Notes: generated by a model not told the origin, from the sequence alone. A stretch of 64,000 bases of DNA from Tachypleus tridentatus (GCF_004210375.1 NW_027467782.1:27259276-27323275), one strand, 5' to 3'. Shown: positions 1 through 10,478, counted from the stretch's first letter. Program-made: numbers and translations.

Positions 1-120
1 ACCGTCACATTATAACGCCCCACGGCTGAAAGGGCGAGCATGTTTGGCGCGACGGGGATGCGAACCCGTGACTCTCAGATTACAAGTCGCACGCCTTAAC
101 ACGCTTGGCCATGCCGGGCC
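1..120 (-). repeat. SINE family A, head only, cut by window edge
   Basis: Minus-oriented tRNA-like head (GCCCGGCATGGCCAAG start at 120, B-box-like GGTTCGCATCCC) and the start of the body, ending at the window edge. Family A is defined here from about twenty copies in the window. Each has a head with anticodon-loop-like CTCGTAA, a body containing AAAAGAGTAGCCCAAGAG, and a tail GCGAAATTC followed by CAAA repeats. Confidence 0.85.
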
Positions 121-1125
121 AGTGTAATAAAGTAAAGTAATTTGTCCAAATACAAAACAAATGTTTTAAAATACGATTATAATAACATTGGATTATCAAA
201 ACGTTAGCACCGTCTCATAAGTTCTAAATACAACTATTAGAAAGAATTGTTACCAAGTAAGCGAAAAACTTCGCGAGCAGTGACGTACGTTCATTCAGTG
301 TTTGTGGTCAAAATACCATGGTTCTTTACCTGGAAAATTTACAGTGAAGAAAAATTTGTAAAAATTACTGTTTTTAATAGTGTTGTAATGACGCAAAAAA
401 CTACCATTCAGTGGATACGATTCGATAGTAAAAAGGAATTATGTACCATAACATAACAAGTGAAGAAGTTAATTATGAAACTTAATAAGGTAACTGAATA
501 GCGAAATAACAAATTGGCTTTATTAAGTAGTCAATGGAAAGACTGTGTTTGTGTTACATATCCTTACAAGTTAAGTGAATCGAAGTTGATTTAACTAACT
601 GTGTTTTACTGAGTTGTATAATATGTAAATTATCGTAAAGAAAACGTTGAGATTTTTTCTTATATAGTTCAATAACGTATGTTTGGAATGAAAAGCCAGT
701 AGGTTTCTTGCTATATTGTCTCACAATGTAAATATGTTGGAAAACCTAACTGATTTCCTGTTATATAACTATATAGTTGGAGTTATTGCATAACTCTATT
801 ACTTGTCTACTAGTAAGGAGCTCAAATAATATAATGACCATTATTTTTCTTCGCTAATTATCTGTTTAAAGTGTAAAGAAAATATATATACAGTTGACAA
901 ATTGTAAAGGTTGTTATCAATGTTTAATATGAAAATATATTATAAATGTAAGAAATATCATATTTATTTAATTGTTATTTTTAATATGTTAAATAAAGAT
1001 AATTTTTTAGTTTAAAGAATTATACACGTTACTATTATTATTAAGTTACATTTGAAGTTTTCTTTCTGTTTTATGTAATCGATACAATGTGTAAAACGGT
1101 TTTAAAAACAACTCTCTCTCTCAAG

Positions 1126-1220
1126 GTTACGTTCCCCTGGGCCTCCAAACCAGCAGTTGTAAGATATCCTTGGTGGATGGAAGAGCTAACACTAATTTCG
1201 ATTTGTCTTATTGCTTTGTG
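1126..1220 (+). pseudogene. Transmembrane exon 1 of receptor-like protein, block A copy
   Basis: A pyrimidine-rich acceptor (CTCTCTCTCAAG) precedes the exon and GTAAGC follows it. Read in phase 0 to 2 it is open and encodes a segment containing WASKP, VVRYPWW and a hydrophobic stretch LTLISICLIAL. Blocks B and C keep the same frame with many changes, so this frame was probably coding. The next exon in this copy seems to have lost its AG acceptor (TTCG instead of GCAG) and has a frameshift, so I call the copy a probable pseudogene. The protein family is not recognised. Confidence 0.5.
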
Positions 1221-1636
1221 GTAAGCTACATGTTATCTTCCAGTTCTTGATAATTAAAGTATGTGGAACAGGGTGAGAGAGCATCTGACCTCAATACCCA
1301 ATTATCTTTTAATTGAATAGTAGGGTTGGATATTTGAAAATGTCAGTGCCCCTTTGGTAGTTAATTTGTGAAAATACTAATATGAACCTAGTAAAGCTGA
1401 ATATGTTTAATTAACCTTATTTATGAGGTCAAAAAACTTTTCAGTTATAGTTAACACTTCTCACCAAACTTCTATATGGTGATTTATCAAGTGTTTTTGT
1501 AAATTTGTTTGTTTACGAAAAAAAAAAACAAAAAAAGACAACTATTTAGAGTTGATCTTTATTAGTATTGTTTATATAGAAAACTGAAAGACAAAATCGC
1601 GTTTTTATTTCTCATTTATTTTTGTTATTGTTTCGC

Positions 1637-2252
1637 GTTATTTGCTGTTTCTGCAACGTGAATGAAAAAGCCCAGGGCGAATGGAAAGCCCTGAAAACCG
1701 CGTCCTCGGGTCTTGTGGAGTTTTGCCTATACAATGCTAGAAGACCAGGCGCTTGTAACTGAAAAGTTCACCCCTACTGAATTAGATATTTTAGAAGCTG
1801 TTTCAATGATCCATGAATGTGAGAAGGCCCCGACAAATAAGTTTAATAAAAGAGAAAATAATATGATGTTAAAGCAAAAACTGACACAACCAACCATCTT
1901 GCAGACAAAAAATGACCCCGCTAGTACAGTGGTAATTCTACGGATTTACAAAGGTAAAATTAGGGGTTCGATTCCCTCGGTGGGCTCAGCAGATAGCCTG
2001 ATGTGGCTTTGCTATAAGAAAAACACAAACACCCATACAATAAATGGAAAGTACACAATAGAAAGGAAAACAGAAAGAGCGGAAAACGTGAGCAAGCCTG
2101 CTTCAGGTTTTGATAAAACTAAATCAAAGAAACGCGTTAAGACAATCGTGAATGATGACAAACCTAAAGAGACATTAAACTCTCATTTACTGACAACGGT
2201 TCGTATTTTTAAAGTTCTTTTACTTTATAGTACTCAGTATTATACACCATAA
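1637..2252 (+). pseudogene. Transmembrane exon 2 and cytoplasmic tail, block A copy, with a SINE in the reading frame
   Basis: The start aligns with the block C exon at 44640 and reads VICCFCNVNEKAQ, which completes a transmembrane helix. It then shifts frame relative to the conserved tail. From 1713 another frame is open for 179 codons. It includes TELDILEAVSMIHECEK, the counterpart of DELDILEAMPLIPECEK in block C, with synonymous third-position changes and a 3-nt gap. A SINE B copy at 1916-2036 lies inside this open frame without closing it, and a basic stretch (KTKSKKRVK) follows. The acceptor AG is replaced by CG. This is likely a decaying copy, and expression is unknown. Confidence 0.45.
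1916..2036 (+). repeat. SINE family B
   Basis: tRNA-like head with GGTAATTCTACGGATTTACA and B box GGGTTCGATTCCC, then the tail GCAGATAGCCTGATGTGGC and TTTGCTATAAGAAAAACAC. Family B has an anticodon-loop-like TTTACAA (TAC) and recurs at 5165, 14455, 16712, 24752, 28150 and 29525. This copy sits inside the tail reading frame of block A. Confidence 0.85.
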
Positions 2253-2642
2253 GTATATAACCATTAAAAACAAGAATCTGCTCTTTATATTAAACTTTCA
2301 CTTCCTACAAGTTTATTTATACCTACACATATATATATATTGCACTGAGCAACTGAAATATAATGGAATTAATAGTACATTATTAATGCTAATGCAAAAT
2401 TACTGTTATAAAATAATTAGAACCGTTCTCATATTTAATTTCTGTGAATATCTGACATCTTATTATCTGTATCCGGTTCAAAATTCAATTAATTTCTCAT
2501 TTATTTTACGTTTACGATTAATATTTAGGAGAAGTGAGTTCACATTTTTAGAGTTAAAAACATTTCACTTTAATGTAATGTATACTGTGTCAAACTGTGT
2601 GACCAATATCATATCGATGTTGCATGCTTACAATCAGTGTTG

Positions 2643-2914
2643 TTAAGATCCCGAGGCATCCAAAACTACTGAAAAAGATGCATTCAGAGAATCCTTAATG
2701 TTCAGAGTAATTTGAATACATGTAATTCTTCCAAAAGAGACCGATACATGTTCGATACTATCGAGGTCTGATAAGTCTGTACCCAAGTTAAACCGGTCAA
2801 TCATCTCTTCTTCAATATTATTACACGTGGGAAGACAATTATCATCCATTCAGCTGAAGTCAGAACCAAACGTAAACATATATGACAGCATATTATGTAT
2901 CGTCTTAATGACAT
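2643..2914 (-). pseudogene. Unrecognised conserved exon, block A copy
   Basis: On the minus strand an acceptor (TTTATGTTTTCCAG) precedes 2914. Downstream frames encode MDDNCLPTCNNIEEEMIDRF and, further on, TLNIKDSLNASF. The block C counterpart (44014-44300, plus) has the same peptide pattern (MDGNCLPTC, IEEEVI, TLNIKDSLNASF), so the exon was coding before duplication. The block A version has a stop just before the methionine of MDDN but is open after it. A possible donor lies after the LNASF codons (CA then GTAGTT). I do not recognise the family. It is convergent to the transmembrane exons. Confidence 0.45.
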
Positions 2915-3510
2915 CTGGAAAACATAAAGGTCAGAGTGTCCATTCGTGATTTTTCATTATCACACATATTTCCACCACTGATATAAAAGTGAGTTATTTT
3001 GTGTCTTACTATAACTAAAATATACCTTGTCTCAGTAGTATTACCAAACCTCTTGTGTTTTTTCCGTACATACACTGAAATGACGTTCGGTTGCAGCTAC
3101 GAACATCAGATTCTGTTTTTAACAGTTATCACATAATTGCAGCGAATCGTTAGATAACGGTAACTTACTTAAATGTGGACTTTATTCTTTTTAGTCCAGT
3201 ACCAGTGTATTTGTACCATTTTGTTACACGTGATTCCACCATATCTTGTTAATAACACTTTGAGACATTTTGCATCAGTGTTTGTTTTTATAGTCAGCCA
3301 ACTTTCATTGGTCTTACAGACATTTAGTGAAATATCCAGCTGTCTTCTTTTGGACTTTACTAAGATTATTGAATATTTTAAAGTACTATATAAACTGTGT
3401 GATTTACTACAGTGTTACAACTATGATAAGACAGTTTGAAAACTCTTCCTCTTTATAGTCCTTTGTAGTTCAGATTACATAACTTTTCATGCTTAATTTA
3501 TATAACGTAA

Positions 3511-3768
3511 AACTTTATGTTATTGTTACTATGTTAAACGTGCAAAAAAGAGTTATTATATATTATCCATTCAAGCCTTTATTGGTGACTTTCAGTAACT
3601 TGCATTGAATGATTATTGTATATTGTATATACATATATATTTATGTATTGTACATCATCAGAGCTTGTAGCTGATGTTCTACAATTATATTTAGGTAATA
3701 AAGAATAATAATATGAAGCTCGTAGTTCTGTATCGGAAGAAACATCGAGAAATTATACGGTTCTTCTC
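3511..3768. other. No gene seen
   Basis: AT-rich sequence after the end of block A, with short TATA runs near 3625. I see nothing coding. Confidence 0.5.
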
Positions 3769-3769
3769 T

Positions 3770-4036
3770 CCTTTTTTTTTTAATTTCACGCAGAGCTACA
3801 CGAGGGCTATCTGCGCTAGCCATCCCTAATTTAACAGTATAAGACTAGAGGGAAGGCAGCTAGTCATCACCTCCCACCGCCAACTCTTGGGCTACTCTTT
3901 TGCCAACTAATAGTGGGATTAACCGTCTCATTATAACGCCCCCACGGCTGAAAGGGTGAGCATATTTGGTGTGACGGGGATTCGAACCCGCGACCCTCAG
4001 ATTACGAGTCGCATGCCTTAACCCACTTGTCGGGCA
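3770..4036 (-). repeat. SINE family A with target-site duplication
   Basis: A near-complete minus copy, with a T-rich tail start and a head ending GTCGGGCAAC. CGGTTCTTCTCT flanks it at 3758-3769 and 4045-4056, which marks a retrotransposition target-site duplication. Confidence 0.9.
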
Positions 4037-4056
4037 ACACGGTTCGGTTCTTCTCT

Positions 4057-4650
4057 AAGTGTTCTTAAAGCCTTTTGTAAGCAAAGTTTTATTTCCTCAT
4101 ATTTCTTGTTAAGTTTTTATTAAACAAAATTCACATGACCTTTCATTAAAATTTCTTCTTAGAACGTCCTGTTATATAGCTTGTATAGTATATACGTATA
4201 TGTTTATAATTCGCTCTAATCATATATTTTGTTGCCTACGCAGTCACATATATCCTTATGTATTTGGTTTTTTCTCAAAATCTACTATTGTTTATCACCA
4301 CACGAAATGTTTTTAAATTTATTGTCCAAGACGTACATTTGGCTAAAAACACTTTAACCTTTCAAACGTTCAATGACATATATAATCGTATACATCTCAA
4401 TTTAAGCAAAGGACTTCAACAGAAACAGTCAACACATAAGTACTGATTTTACGTTTCTGTTATCCTTTACACAGTTAAAGTGGTAGTACAGTTAATGACA
4501 TTAGTTCGAGATTTAACAGAACAACTCCGATGGATTAAGTCGATAGGATAATGGAACGTAATGCTTAAAACAATGCTTGATATGTACAAATAGCGTATTA
4601 GGAAACGAAATTATTTGTACAAAGAGGTTGGTACTAGAGAAACCAGCTAC
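4057..4650. other. No gene seen
   Basis: AT-rich sequence with small open frames of unremarkable composition. I see no splice-site-bounded exon or repeat. Confidence 0.45.
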
Positions 4651-4654
4651 TAAC

Positions 4655-4745
4655 CCTCTAGTAGCACAGTGGTACGTCTACGGACTAGTACTACTACAAA
4701 CCGGATTTCAATACCTGTGGAAGGCAGACCACAAACACATACTAA
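4655..4745 (+). repeat. SINE family C, degenerate
   Basis: Resembles the third tRNA-like family (GTGGCTCAGCGGTA, CTTACAACGCTA, GGTTTCGATACC, GTGGGCAGAGCACA). Here it has diverged to AGCACAGTGGTACGTCTACG, ATTTCAATACCTGTGG and GGCAGACCACA. Confidence 0.6.
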
Positions 4746-5164
4746 TATTGTTTACATATTAATATTTTAAATGTGTTAGTGTCCTACAAAACCTGTGTAT
4801 CATGTCGTATTTTAGCTAAAGTACAAAAGCGATGGAACGATAAGATAAAGCTTTATTTGCATTAAATAATCTAAATGACATTTAGTAAACAAACAAACAC
4901 ACGTAACTGACAAAGTATATTGTAATAAATGTAACTGATTAAATAAAGCTCAACTGGTGCACCGCTGACTGTACATTAAAAACACTTAGAAATATATTTA
5001 GTGATAACAGCAGAATACAACAAGAACAATAAGTACAGTAGTAAAACTGTATCTTAAAATGTGTGTGTATGTGTGCCACTTTGGATGAAATGTAAAAATA
5101 TAAATAATTTAATGCTGTTTCATTTGAGTTTGTTTTAATTATGCGAAAGTTAACTTAAATGCAG

Positions 5165-5287
5165 TCCATCAGCTGTTACAGCGGTAAGTCTTCGGATTTA
5201 CAACGCCAATATCAGAGTTCGATTCTCCTCGGTGGACTCAACAGATAGTCCAATGTGGCTTTGCTGTAAGAGAAAACACACACACTT
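5165..5287 (+). repeat. SINE family B
   Basis: Full head with GCGGTAAGTCTTCGGATTTA, GAGTTCGATTCTCC and GGTGGACTCAACAGATAG, then GTGGCTTTGCTGTAAGAG and an ACAC run. Confidence 0.85.
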
Positions 5288-5514
5288 AAATGTAATTCAA
5301 ACCTGCTGACATGTATGTAACAAAGGTTTAAAATAAATTGTTATTTTTAAACCGTCAACCTATAATAATGGAGTATTCTGAAGCTTCAAAAATAGGATGA
5401 TAAAAGGAAAATTCTTCATTGCGAGTAATAGAAGCTGTTATACCAAACAAGAGGTTCAGAAGAGATGACGTTCTGCAATCCCGCTGATTAAATGTATTTA
5501 GATATCACTGACGA

Positions 5515-5797
5515 GGCCCGGCATGGCCAGGTGGGTTAAGGCGTTCGACTCGTAATCCGAGGGTCGCGGGTTCGAATCCCGGTCGCACCAAACATGCTCG
5601 CCCTTTCAGCCATGGGAACGTTATAATGATACTGTTAATCCCACTATTCGTTGGTAAAAGAATAGTCCAAGAGTTAGCGGTGGGTAGTGATAACTAGACC
5701 AGCTGCCTTCCATCTAATCTTACACTGCTAAATTAGGGACGGCTTTCGCAGCTGGCACTCGAGTAGCTTTGCGCGAAATTCAAAAAACAAACAAACA
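5515..5797 (+). repeat. SINE family A, best-preserved copy, with target-site duplication
   Basis: Complete from GGCCCGGCATGGCCAGG, through GGGTTCGAATCCCGG and a CTCGTAA loop, to GCGCGAAATTC and CAAACAAAC. ATATCACTGACGA (5502-5514) recurs as ATATCAATGACGA (5797-5809). The tRNA-like head does not form a good acceptor stem, so it is not a tRNA gene. Confidence 0.92.
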
Positions 5798-6287
5798 TAT
5801 CAATGACGAATGTCGTAAAAAATAAAGAAATCGGGATGGTAATAATGCAAACAAGGTTAGTGTCTCAGAACTAAGGAAAATTTATCTTTTGATGAATTCG
5901 GATATCATGAAACATTCCAGAAACATAATACATTCTAGAATTCTATCACAAACTATTTTCTAAATCTCAACCTTCCTTTCAACTTCTTGATATAAAAGTG
6001 AAACACGAAGATGATCTGGTTAAAAGCTGAAGACGTTTGGAAAAACGAATTTCAAACTCAGAAACGTATTTTCATTGATCGGATGAGAATAAAGTATTTG
6101 CAGAAAGTTTTGTGTTGTTGGATTTAGTTTCAAAAATAAATTGTTATTGTGTTACTATTTACGTATTAAAAACGTGAATCTACCTTTTAAATTACAGTAT
6201 TATTATTACATTTTATAATTATAAAGTTTTGTCTTGAGAATTTCATATTATGTAGGTCATAGATTTAACGATGATATATAAACTGTT
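5798..6287. other. No gene seen
   Basis: AT-rich spacer between two SINE A copies. Nothing supported. Confidence 0.45.
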
Positions 6288-6535
6288 GGCCCAGCATGCC
6301 CAAATAGTTATTGCGGGCGATTCATAACCTTACGGTCCTGAGTTCGAATACCCGTCACATTAAACATGCTCTTTCTATCAGCTATGGTCAATCCAACTAT
6401 TCCCCAAAATAGAGTTGTCCAAGAACTGGCGATAACTAGCTGCGCTCACTCTCGTCTCACACTGCTAAATTAGGGACGGCTAGCTCAAATAGCTCCTGTG
6501 TAGCTTTCTGTGAAACTAGAAAAGCAAAAAACCAA
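6288..6535 (+). repeat. SINE family A, old diverged copy
   Basis: GGCCCAGCATGCCCAAA head, GAGTTCGAATACCCGTC box and CTGCTAAATTAGGGACGGC body match family A with many changes. Confidence 0.8.
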
Positions 6536-7788
6536 ACAATGAAAAGTCCGTGAGTACAACTACTTCATATGGACAGAGGTCATGTTTTCAGTCCTGTATG
6601 TATGAGTGTGATTGTCAGTTAAATTTCTCAAAAACGGCCGATTGCACTTTTTCGAGGGTTGGAAAACATTTAGACTGTTATCCAACTGACTAGTTTTTGT
6701 AGGGTTAAGGTCACGAAAATACAAAGAAAGAAACATTAACATGGAGATCGATTTTTTCACGTTATTTTAGCTCTGTGACTGAGTCAGAATAGTCACATTT
6801 TGATGAATAATGGTGAGCACTTTTAGAATATTATTCCTCATTGTAATATCAAAAATGGTTCTTATCTGGTTAATAAAGACAGACACATGGAGACATTTTC
6901 TATTTGAAGTCGAATATGATCAACTCTGCGTTGCGGAAGTATTGGCTATAGTGAGTGCCTCTCTCGTTAGAGATGCATTAAACACACAACCCTTTCCTCA
7001 ATCAGAAGCGTGGTACTTACTGTTTAAGGAGATAGCAGGTAAAGAAGGAAGAAACCCCCTGAAACTGAGTGCTGTATCAAAATATGCATTCTGTTTGATG
7101 GTAACGCATTTCAGGCAAGACTTATAAGCAGTCGAAGAGACATAGGATTTTGGAATGTCCTCACCAACTTAAAAGTAATCATAACAAACACATACTGACT
7201 GTTTATTTTGTTTCAGATCACGTTATACAATCTTTTACTATTATGTGTTTGAGACTCTCATCCTGACCCTTGTGATTTCCACGAAGCTATCACCACCTTT
7301 TATAGCATCAATTCATATTGAGCTTTCATAGATGGACTTGCCTCAACAATAAGTCAATAGGTCCATCAGTATTGCGTCTGTAATAACTGTAATTACAAGT
7401 CTAACGGCCTGGAGCTATGAACATGAAATCAATAAAGGGTATAATGGTTGTTGTTGATGACATGTAGAAGAGTGGTCGAGTTACTCTCAGGATCTGAAAA
7501 AGAGATACAATTATGAGGTGAAGAAGGCGACTCACGTAACTCACCCATTAACTTTAGGGTTTCTGATGATGATGGATCATTTATAAACTCTAAATTGTAA
7601 CGACATATTTCTTAACGAATAAACTTAGTATTCCGAAAATTGTTTAATTTAGAAGCTTAAAATCAAGAGAGGTCCACTTCAGTCCATACTTTTGAAAGAT
7701 AAGCTGGACCTACATCATAGTATTTCTAATTTATTTTAACATCACTGAATTCTGTAACTCGTTATAAATATTCCATGATTAATATTTC
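6536..7788. other. No gene supported
   Basis: Contains a 105-codon open frame (6810-7127) with a hydrophobic start. It has no homology I recognise, no clear donor or acceptor, and no paralogue in the window. I do not call it a gene. Confidence 0.4.
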
Positions 7789-7800
7789 ATCCAAGACAAG

Positions 7801-8056
7801 TTTGTTTGTTTTGAATTTCGCGCAAAGCTACTCGAGGGCTATCTGCGCTAGCCGTCCCTAATTTAGCAGTGTAAGACTAGAGGGAAGGCAGCTAGTCATC
7901 ACCACCCACCGCAAACTCTTGGTATACTTTTTTTATAACGAATATTATAACGCCCCCACGGCTGAAAGGGTGAGCATGTTTGGTGCGACTGGGATTCGAA
8001 CCCGCGACCCTTGGATTACAAGTCGAACGTCTTAACACGCTTGGCCATGCCGGGCC
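7801..8056 (-). repeat. SINE family A with target-site duplication
   Basis: A complete minus copy with CAAA-type tail start and head ending GCCATGCCGGGCC. The flanking ATCCAAGACAA recurs at 7789-7799 and 8059-8069. Confidence 0.92.
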
Positions 8057-8256
8057 TTATCCAAGACAAACGATCAATTTCGACTTGTTTGTGCCCAACA
8101 TTGTTTAACTCGCCTTAATTATTTCAATAAATATCAAACCTCCTTACATCACGTCTTGTTTGTTTCTTTTATCAAGACACACAATAGTGTGTCAGGCAGC
8201 CAAAACAACCTTATTAAGAGAGACAATTTACGATTTTTCTTTGACAGATGAAACTA

Positions 8257-8388
8257 TGTAGAATGGACGGCAACAGACTGTTGTGGAGACACAAGTGTAG
8301 AGGACGACGTTTCAAAAGGCGGAAGACGTTCGAAACGTCGTCCTTTACATTTGTGTCTCCAAAACAGGCAATTCCCGTCCATTCTACA
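8257..8388. repeat. Palindrome with 57-bp arms and 18-bp loop
   Basis: The left arm 8257-8313 pairs with the right arm 8332-8388 with about 50 of 57 positions matching by eye. Both arms carry GGACGACGTTTC or its complement GAAACGTCGTCC. It lies about 200 bp upstream of the open Penelope-like frame. The palindrome explains the mirror-image open frames on both strands here. It may be the inverted terminal part of a Penelope-like element or an independent foldback element. Confidence 0.85.
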
Positions 8389-8585
8389 AAACTTACGATT
8401 TTTCCACTTCATGTAGCTCGGACTTTGGTAATCCAAACTATCTAACATTGTCCCTGAACATTTAATTTTGAATTCTTACTATTTATACCAAATTTCAAGG
8501 AAATCTATTAAGAAATTTGCAAGATATAAATCCTTAATTTTGATTAAAGGACGGAAACTTTGTATGGTATAAAAAATTAGTCTGA

Positions 8586-9368
8586 GTACAAGCTACATGT
8601 ATAAATATATCCAACAAAACTGACACACAATTCAAAACAGAAATCCACCGAAAAATCACCCATACTGGACTATACATTCCTTGGGACTCAGCACATGAAA
8701 CAAAACAAACACTCAACATACTAAGAAACCAAATAAACACAGCCATAAAACTATGCTCACCAGATAAAATTAACGATGAATTAGACAAAATAAAACAATA
8801 CTTCATCAACATCAATAAGTTTCCTCCACAAACCGCAGAAAACATTATACGCACACACCTAGACAGAAAGCAAAATCAACCAACTAAAGTAAATATATCT
8901 CACGAATCAAAAAATCACGAAACCATATACTGCTGTGTACCATATATTCCTGACATCAGCAAACAAATAACCAACATTTGGCAAAAATTAGTAACAAAAT
9001 ATGACATTCCAGTTAATACCAAATTTATTCAAAAACCAGGCACAAAACTGAGGTCTATACTATGTAAAAACTACACTGACAAACACCACACCAACATTAT
9101 TTATAAAATACAATGTGATAACTGCCACGACTTCTATTTTGGAGAAACAAGTAGAAAAATGGAAACCAGATTGAAAGAACATAAAAAGTCACCTTCACAC
9201 GTTTTCGAACACTGCAAGTCAAATAAACACAACATAACCATAGAAAACACTCAAATACTAAATAAAGAAACAAACATAAACAAACGCAAAATTAAAGAAG
9301 CCTTACTTATACAACAACTTAAACCCAAAATAAACCAATATAAAGGAACGCCTTTATATTCATATTAA
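8586..9368 (+). pseudogene. Penelope-like protein, C-terminal 261 codons: RT end, linker and GIY-YIG endonuclease
   Basis: A single frame is open from just after a TGA at 8583-8585 to the stop at 9366-9368. Early residues (TEIHRKITHTGLYIPWDS) match the end of Penelope-type reverse transcriptase. Later come a CxxC (QCDNCH), the endonuclease signature DFYFGETSRK in place of the usual YIG-x-T, then TRLKEHKK and a conserved tail ALLIQQLKPKIN. The endonuclease would nick target DNA for priming. The frame lacks the catalytic RT core and the start, and has the GIY glycine replaced (IIYKIQC). The GIY-YIG plus RT-end pairing is diagnostic for Penelope-like elements. Confidence 0.85.
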
Positions 9369-9494
9369 TATAATAAAATAAATAAAATTATATATTCAAA
9401 CATCTAATACCGCCCTCTACATTCCGACACTCAGTTACACAACCCCTTTCAAACATGTGGTCAGCTTCCGGTCAGTTACCTCTTTCTTTGTAAA

Positions 9495-9521
9495 CCTGAC
9501 AATGACCGGAGAAGGTCGAAA
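9495..9521 (+). ncRNA. Possible degenerate hammerhead-ribozyme core in the Penelope-like tail
   Basis: CCTGACAATGACC, a GGAGAA loop, GGTC then GAAAC fit the order CUGANGA, stem II, GAAA of a hammerhead, with one core change (G to A in CUGANGA). Penelope-like elements of many animals are known to carry hammerheads. The copy near 37345 keeps the same arrangement. With the core change this copy is unlikely to cleave. Confidence 0.35.
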
Positions 9522-9724
9522 CGTTGTTCGCTCTTCTATGTAAAATATTTTCTCAACCCAAACGAGTCGTTTTTGCATATAATCAGTTCACTTGTTTACC
9601 ACTTTGCAAAATAAAATTGACAAATGGAATGAAAATTAAAACAGACTCAAAAGGAAAAAATATTATTAAAATATGCACTTCAGACTCCACGAGCCGTTTT
9701 TGCATATAAATTTCTCAACAAGTG

Positions 9725-10009
9725 GGTTTCTCGACATCACTGACTATCAGTTCAAAGTTTTACTACAGCTTCTTTTTAGAATAAAGGTAAACCTCTCTTT
9801 TTATTGTTTTTTTGTCATTCGGACTAAAGACGGTTAGTTTAAAACAGTAAAGCATTGAGTGAAAGCACGTGCAAATACATAACCAGTGATGTCGTTGTTG
9901 TTCTTTATGTTATTGGCTATTCTTTGCAACTTTTTCAGCACGAATATTCTAGAGTTTATAAAATTATAATTAAAGAGTGTTCAGCATCATGTGATATTAC
10001 CTCAAGTTG
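9725..10009. other. No gene seen
   Basis: Starts with ACAAGTGGGTTTCTCG, a string also found at 18670 and 39100 and probably the very end of the Penelope-like tail. The rest is unremarkable. Confidence 0.5.
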
Positions 10010-10478
10010 TAAATAACGATGGTTGATTTGGCTGTACAAGTAATAAGTGTAAATTACGATGGTTGATTTAGCTGTACAAGTAATAAGTGTAAATAACGAT
10101 GGTTGATTTGGCTGTACAAGTAATAAGTGTAAATAACGATGGTTGATTTGGCTGTACAAGTAATAAGTGTAAATTACGATGGTTGATTTGGCTGTACAAG
10201 TAATAAGTGTAAATTACGATGGTTGATTTGGCTGTACAAGTAATAAGTGTAAATTACGATGGTTGATTTAGCTGTACAAGTAATAAGTGTAAATAACGAT
10301 GGTTGATTTGGCTGTACAAGCATTAAGTGTAAACTACGATGGTTGATTTGGCTGTACAAGCATTAAGTGTAAATTACGATGGTTGATTTGGTTGTACAAG
10401 CATTAAGTGTAAATTACGATGGTTGATTTGGTTATACAAGCATTAAGTGTAAACTACGATGGTTGATTTGGCTGTACC
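10010..10478. repeat. Minisatellite, 40-bp unit, about 12 copies
   Basis: GGTTGATTT recurs every 40 bp at 10021, 10061 and so on to 10461. Units differ by a few substitutions (TAATAAGTG in the first copies, CATTAAGTG in the last). Short open frames on the minus strand are by-products. Confidence 0.97.

Larger units (their letters stand above)
195..3510 (+). repeat. Block A: inverted diverged duplicate of block C (43.4-46.0 kb)
   Basis: Read forward, this stretch matches the reverse complement of about 43405-45970 in the same order. Examples are 240-330 with 45875-45960, 600-960 with 45050-45610, 1126-1220 with 44765-44850, 1760-1900 with 44420-44560, 2640-2914 with 44014-44300, and 3280-3510 with 43405-43640. 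Identity is high by eye even outside coding exons. Block A carries an extra SINE B (1916-2036) and extra sequence at about 1400-1560 and 1915-2460. It contains copies of two transmembrane-protein exons (plus) and one convergent exon (minus). Confidence 0.85.
8389..9720 (+). mobile_element. Penelope-like retroelement, 5'-truncated
   Basis: Holds the last part of the reverse-transcriptase region, a linker, a GIY-YIG-type endonuclease and a 3' tail with GGTCGAAACGTTGTTCGC (9514-9531). The tail motif recurs on the minus strand at about 37345 and 18360, so at least three copies exist in the window. The main polymerase motifs are missing, so this copy is dead on arrival. Confidence 0.85.

Noticed and set aside
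1126-1220. Alternative frame of the block A exon (GYVPLGLQT..., ending SYCFV)
   Set aside because: It looks good in A and C but contains a stop in B. The hydrophobic frame is open in all three and is phase-compatible with the next exon.
5515-5590. Functional tRNA gene
   Set aside because: The head has A- and B-box-like strings and a CTCGTAA loop, but the acceptor ends do not pair and the same head is joined to a SINE body in about twenty copies.
6810-7127. 105-codon frame with hydrophobic start
   Set aside because: No recognisable domain, no donor, and no evidence beyond openness.
8248-8448. Mirror-image frames of 64-65 codons on both strands
   Set aside because: Explained by the 57-bp-arm palindrome.
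9956-10359. Minus frames with repeated NQPSLFTLITC
   Set aside because: Generated by the 40-bp minisatellite.
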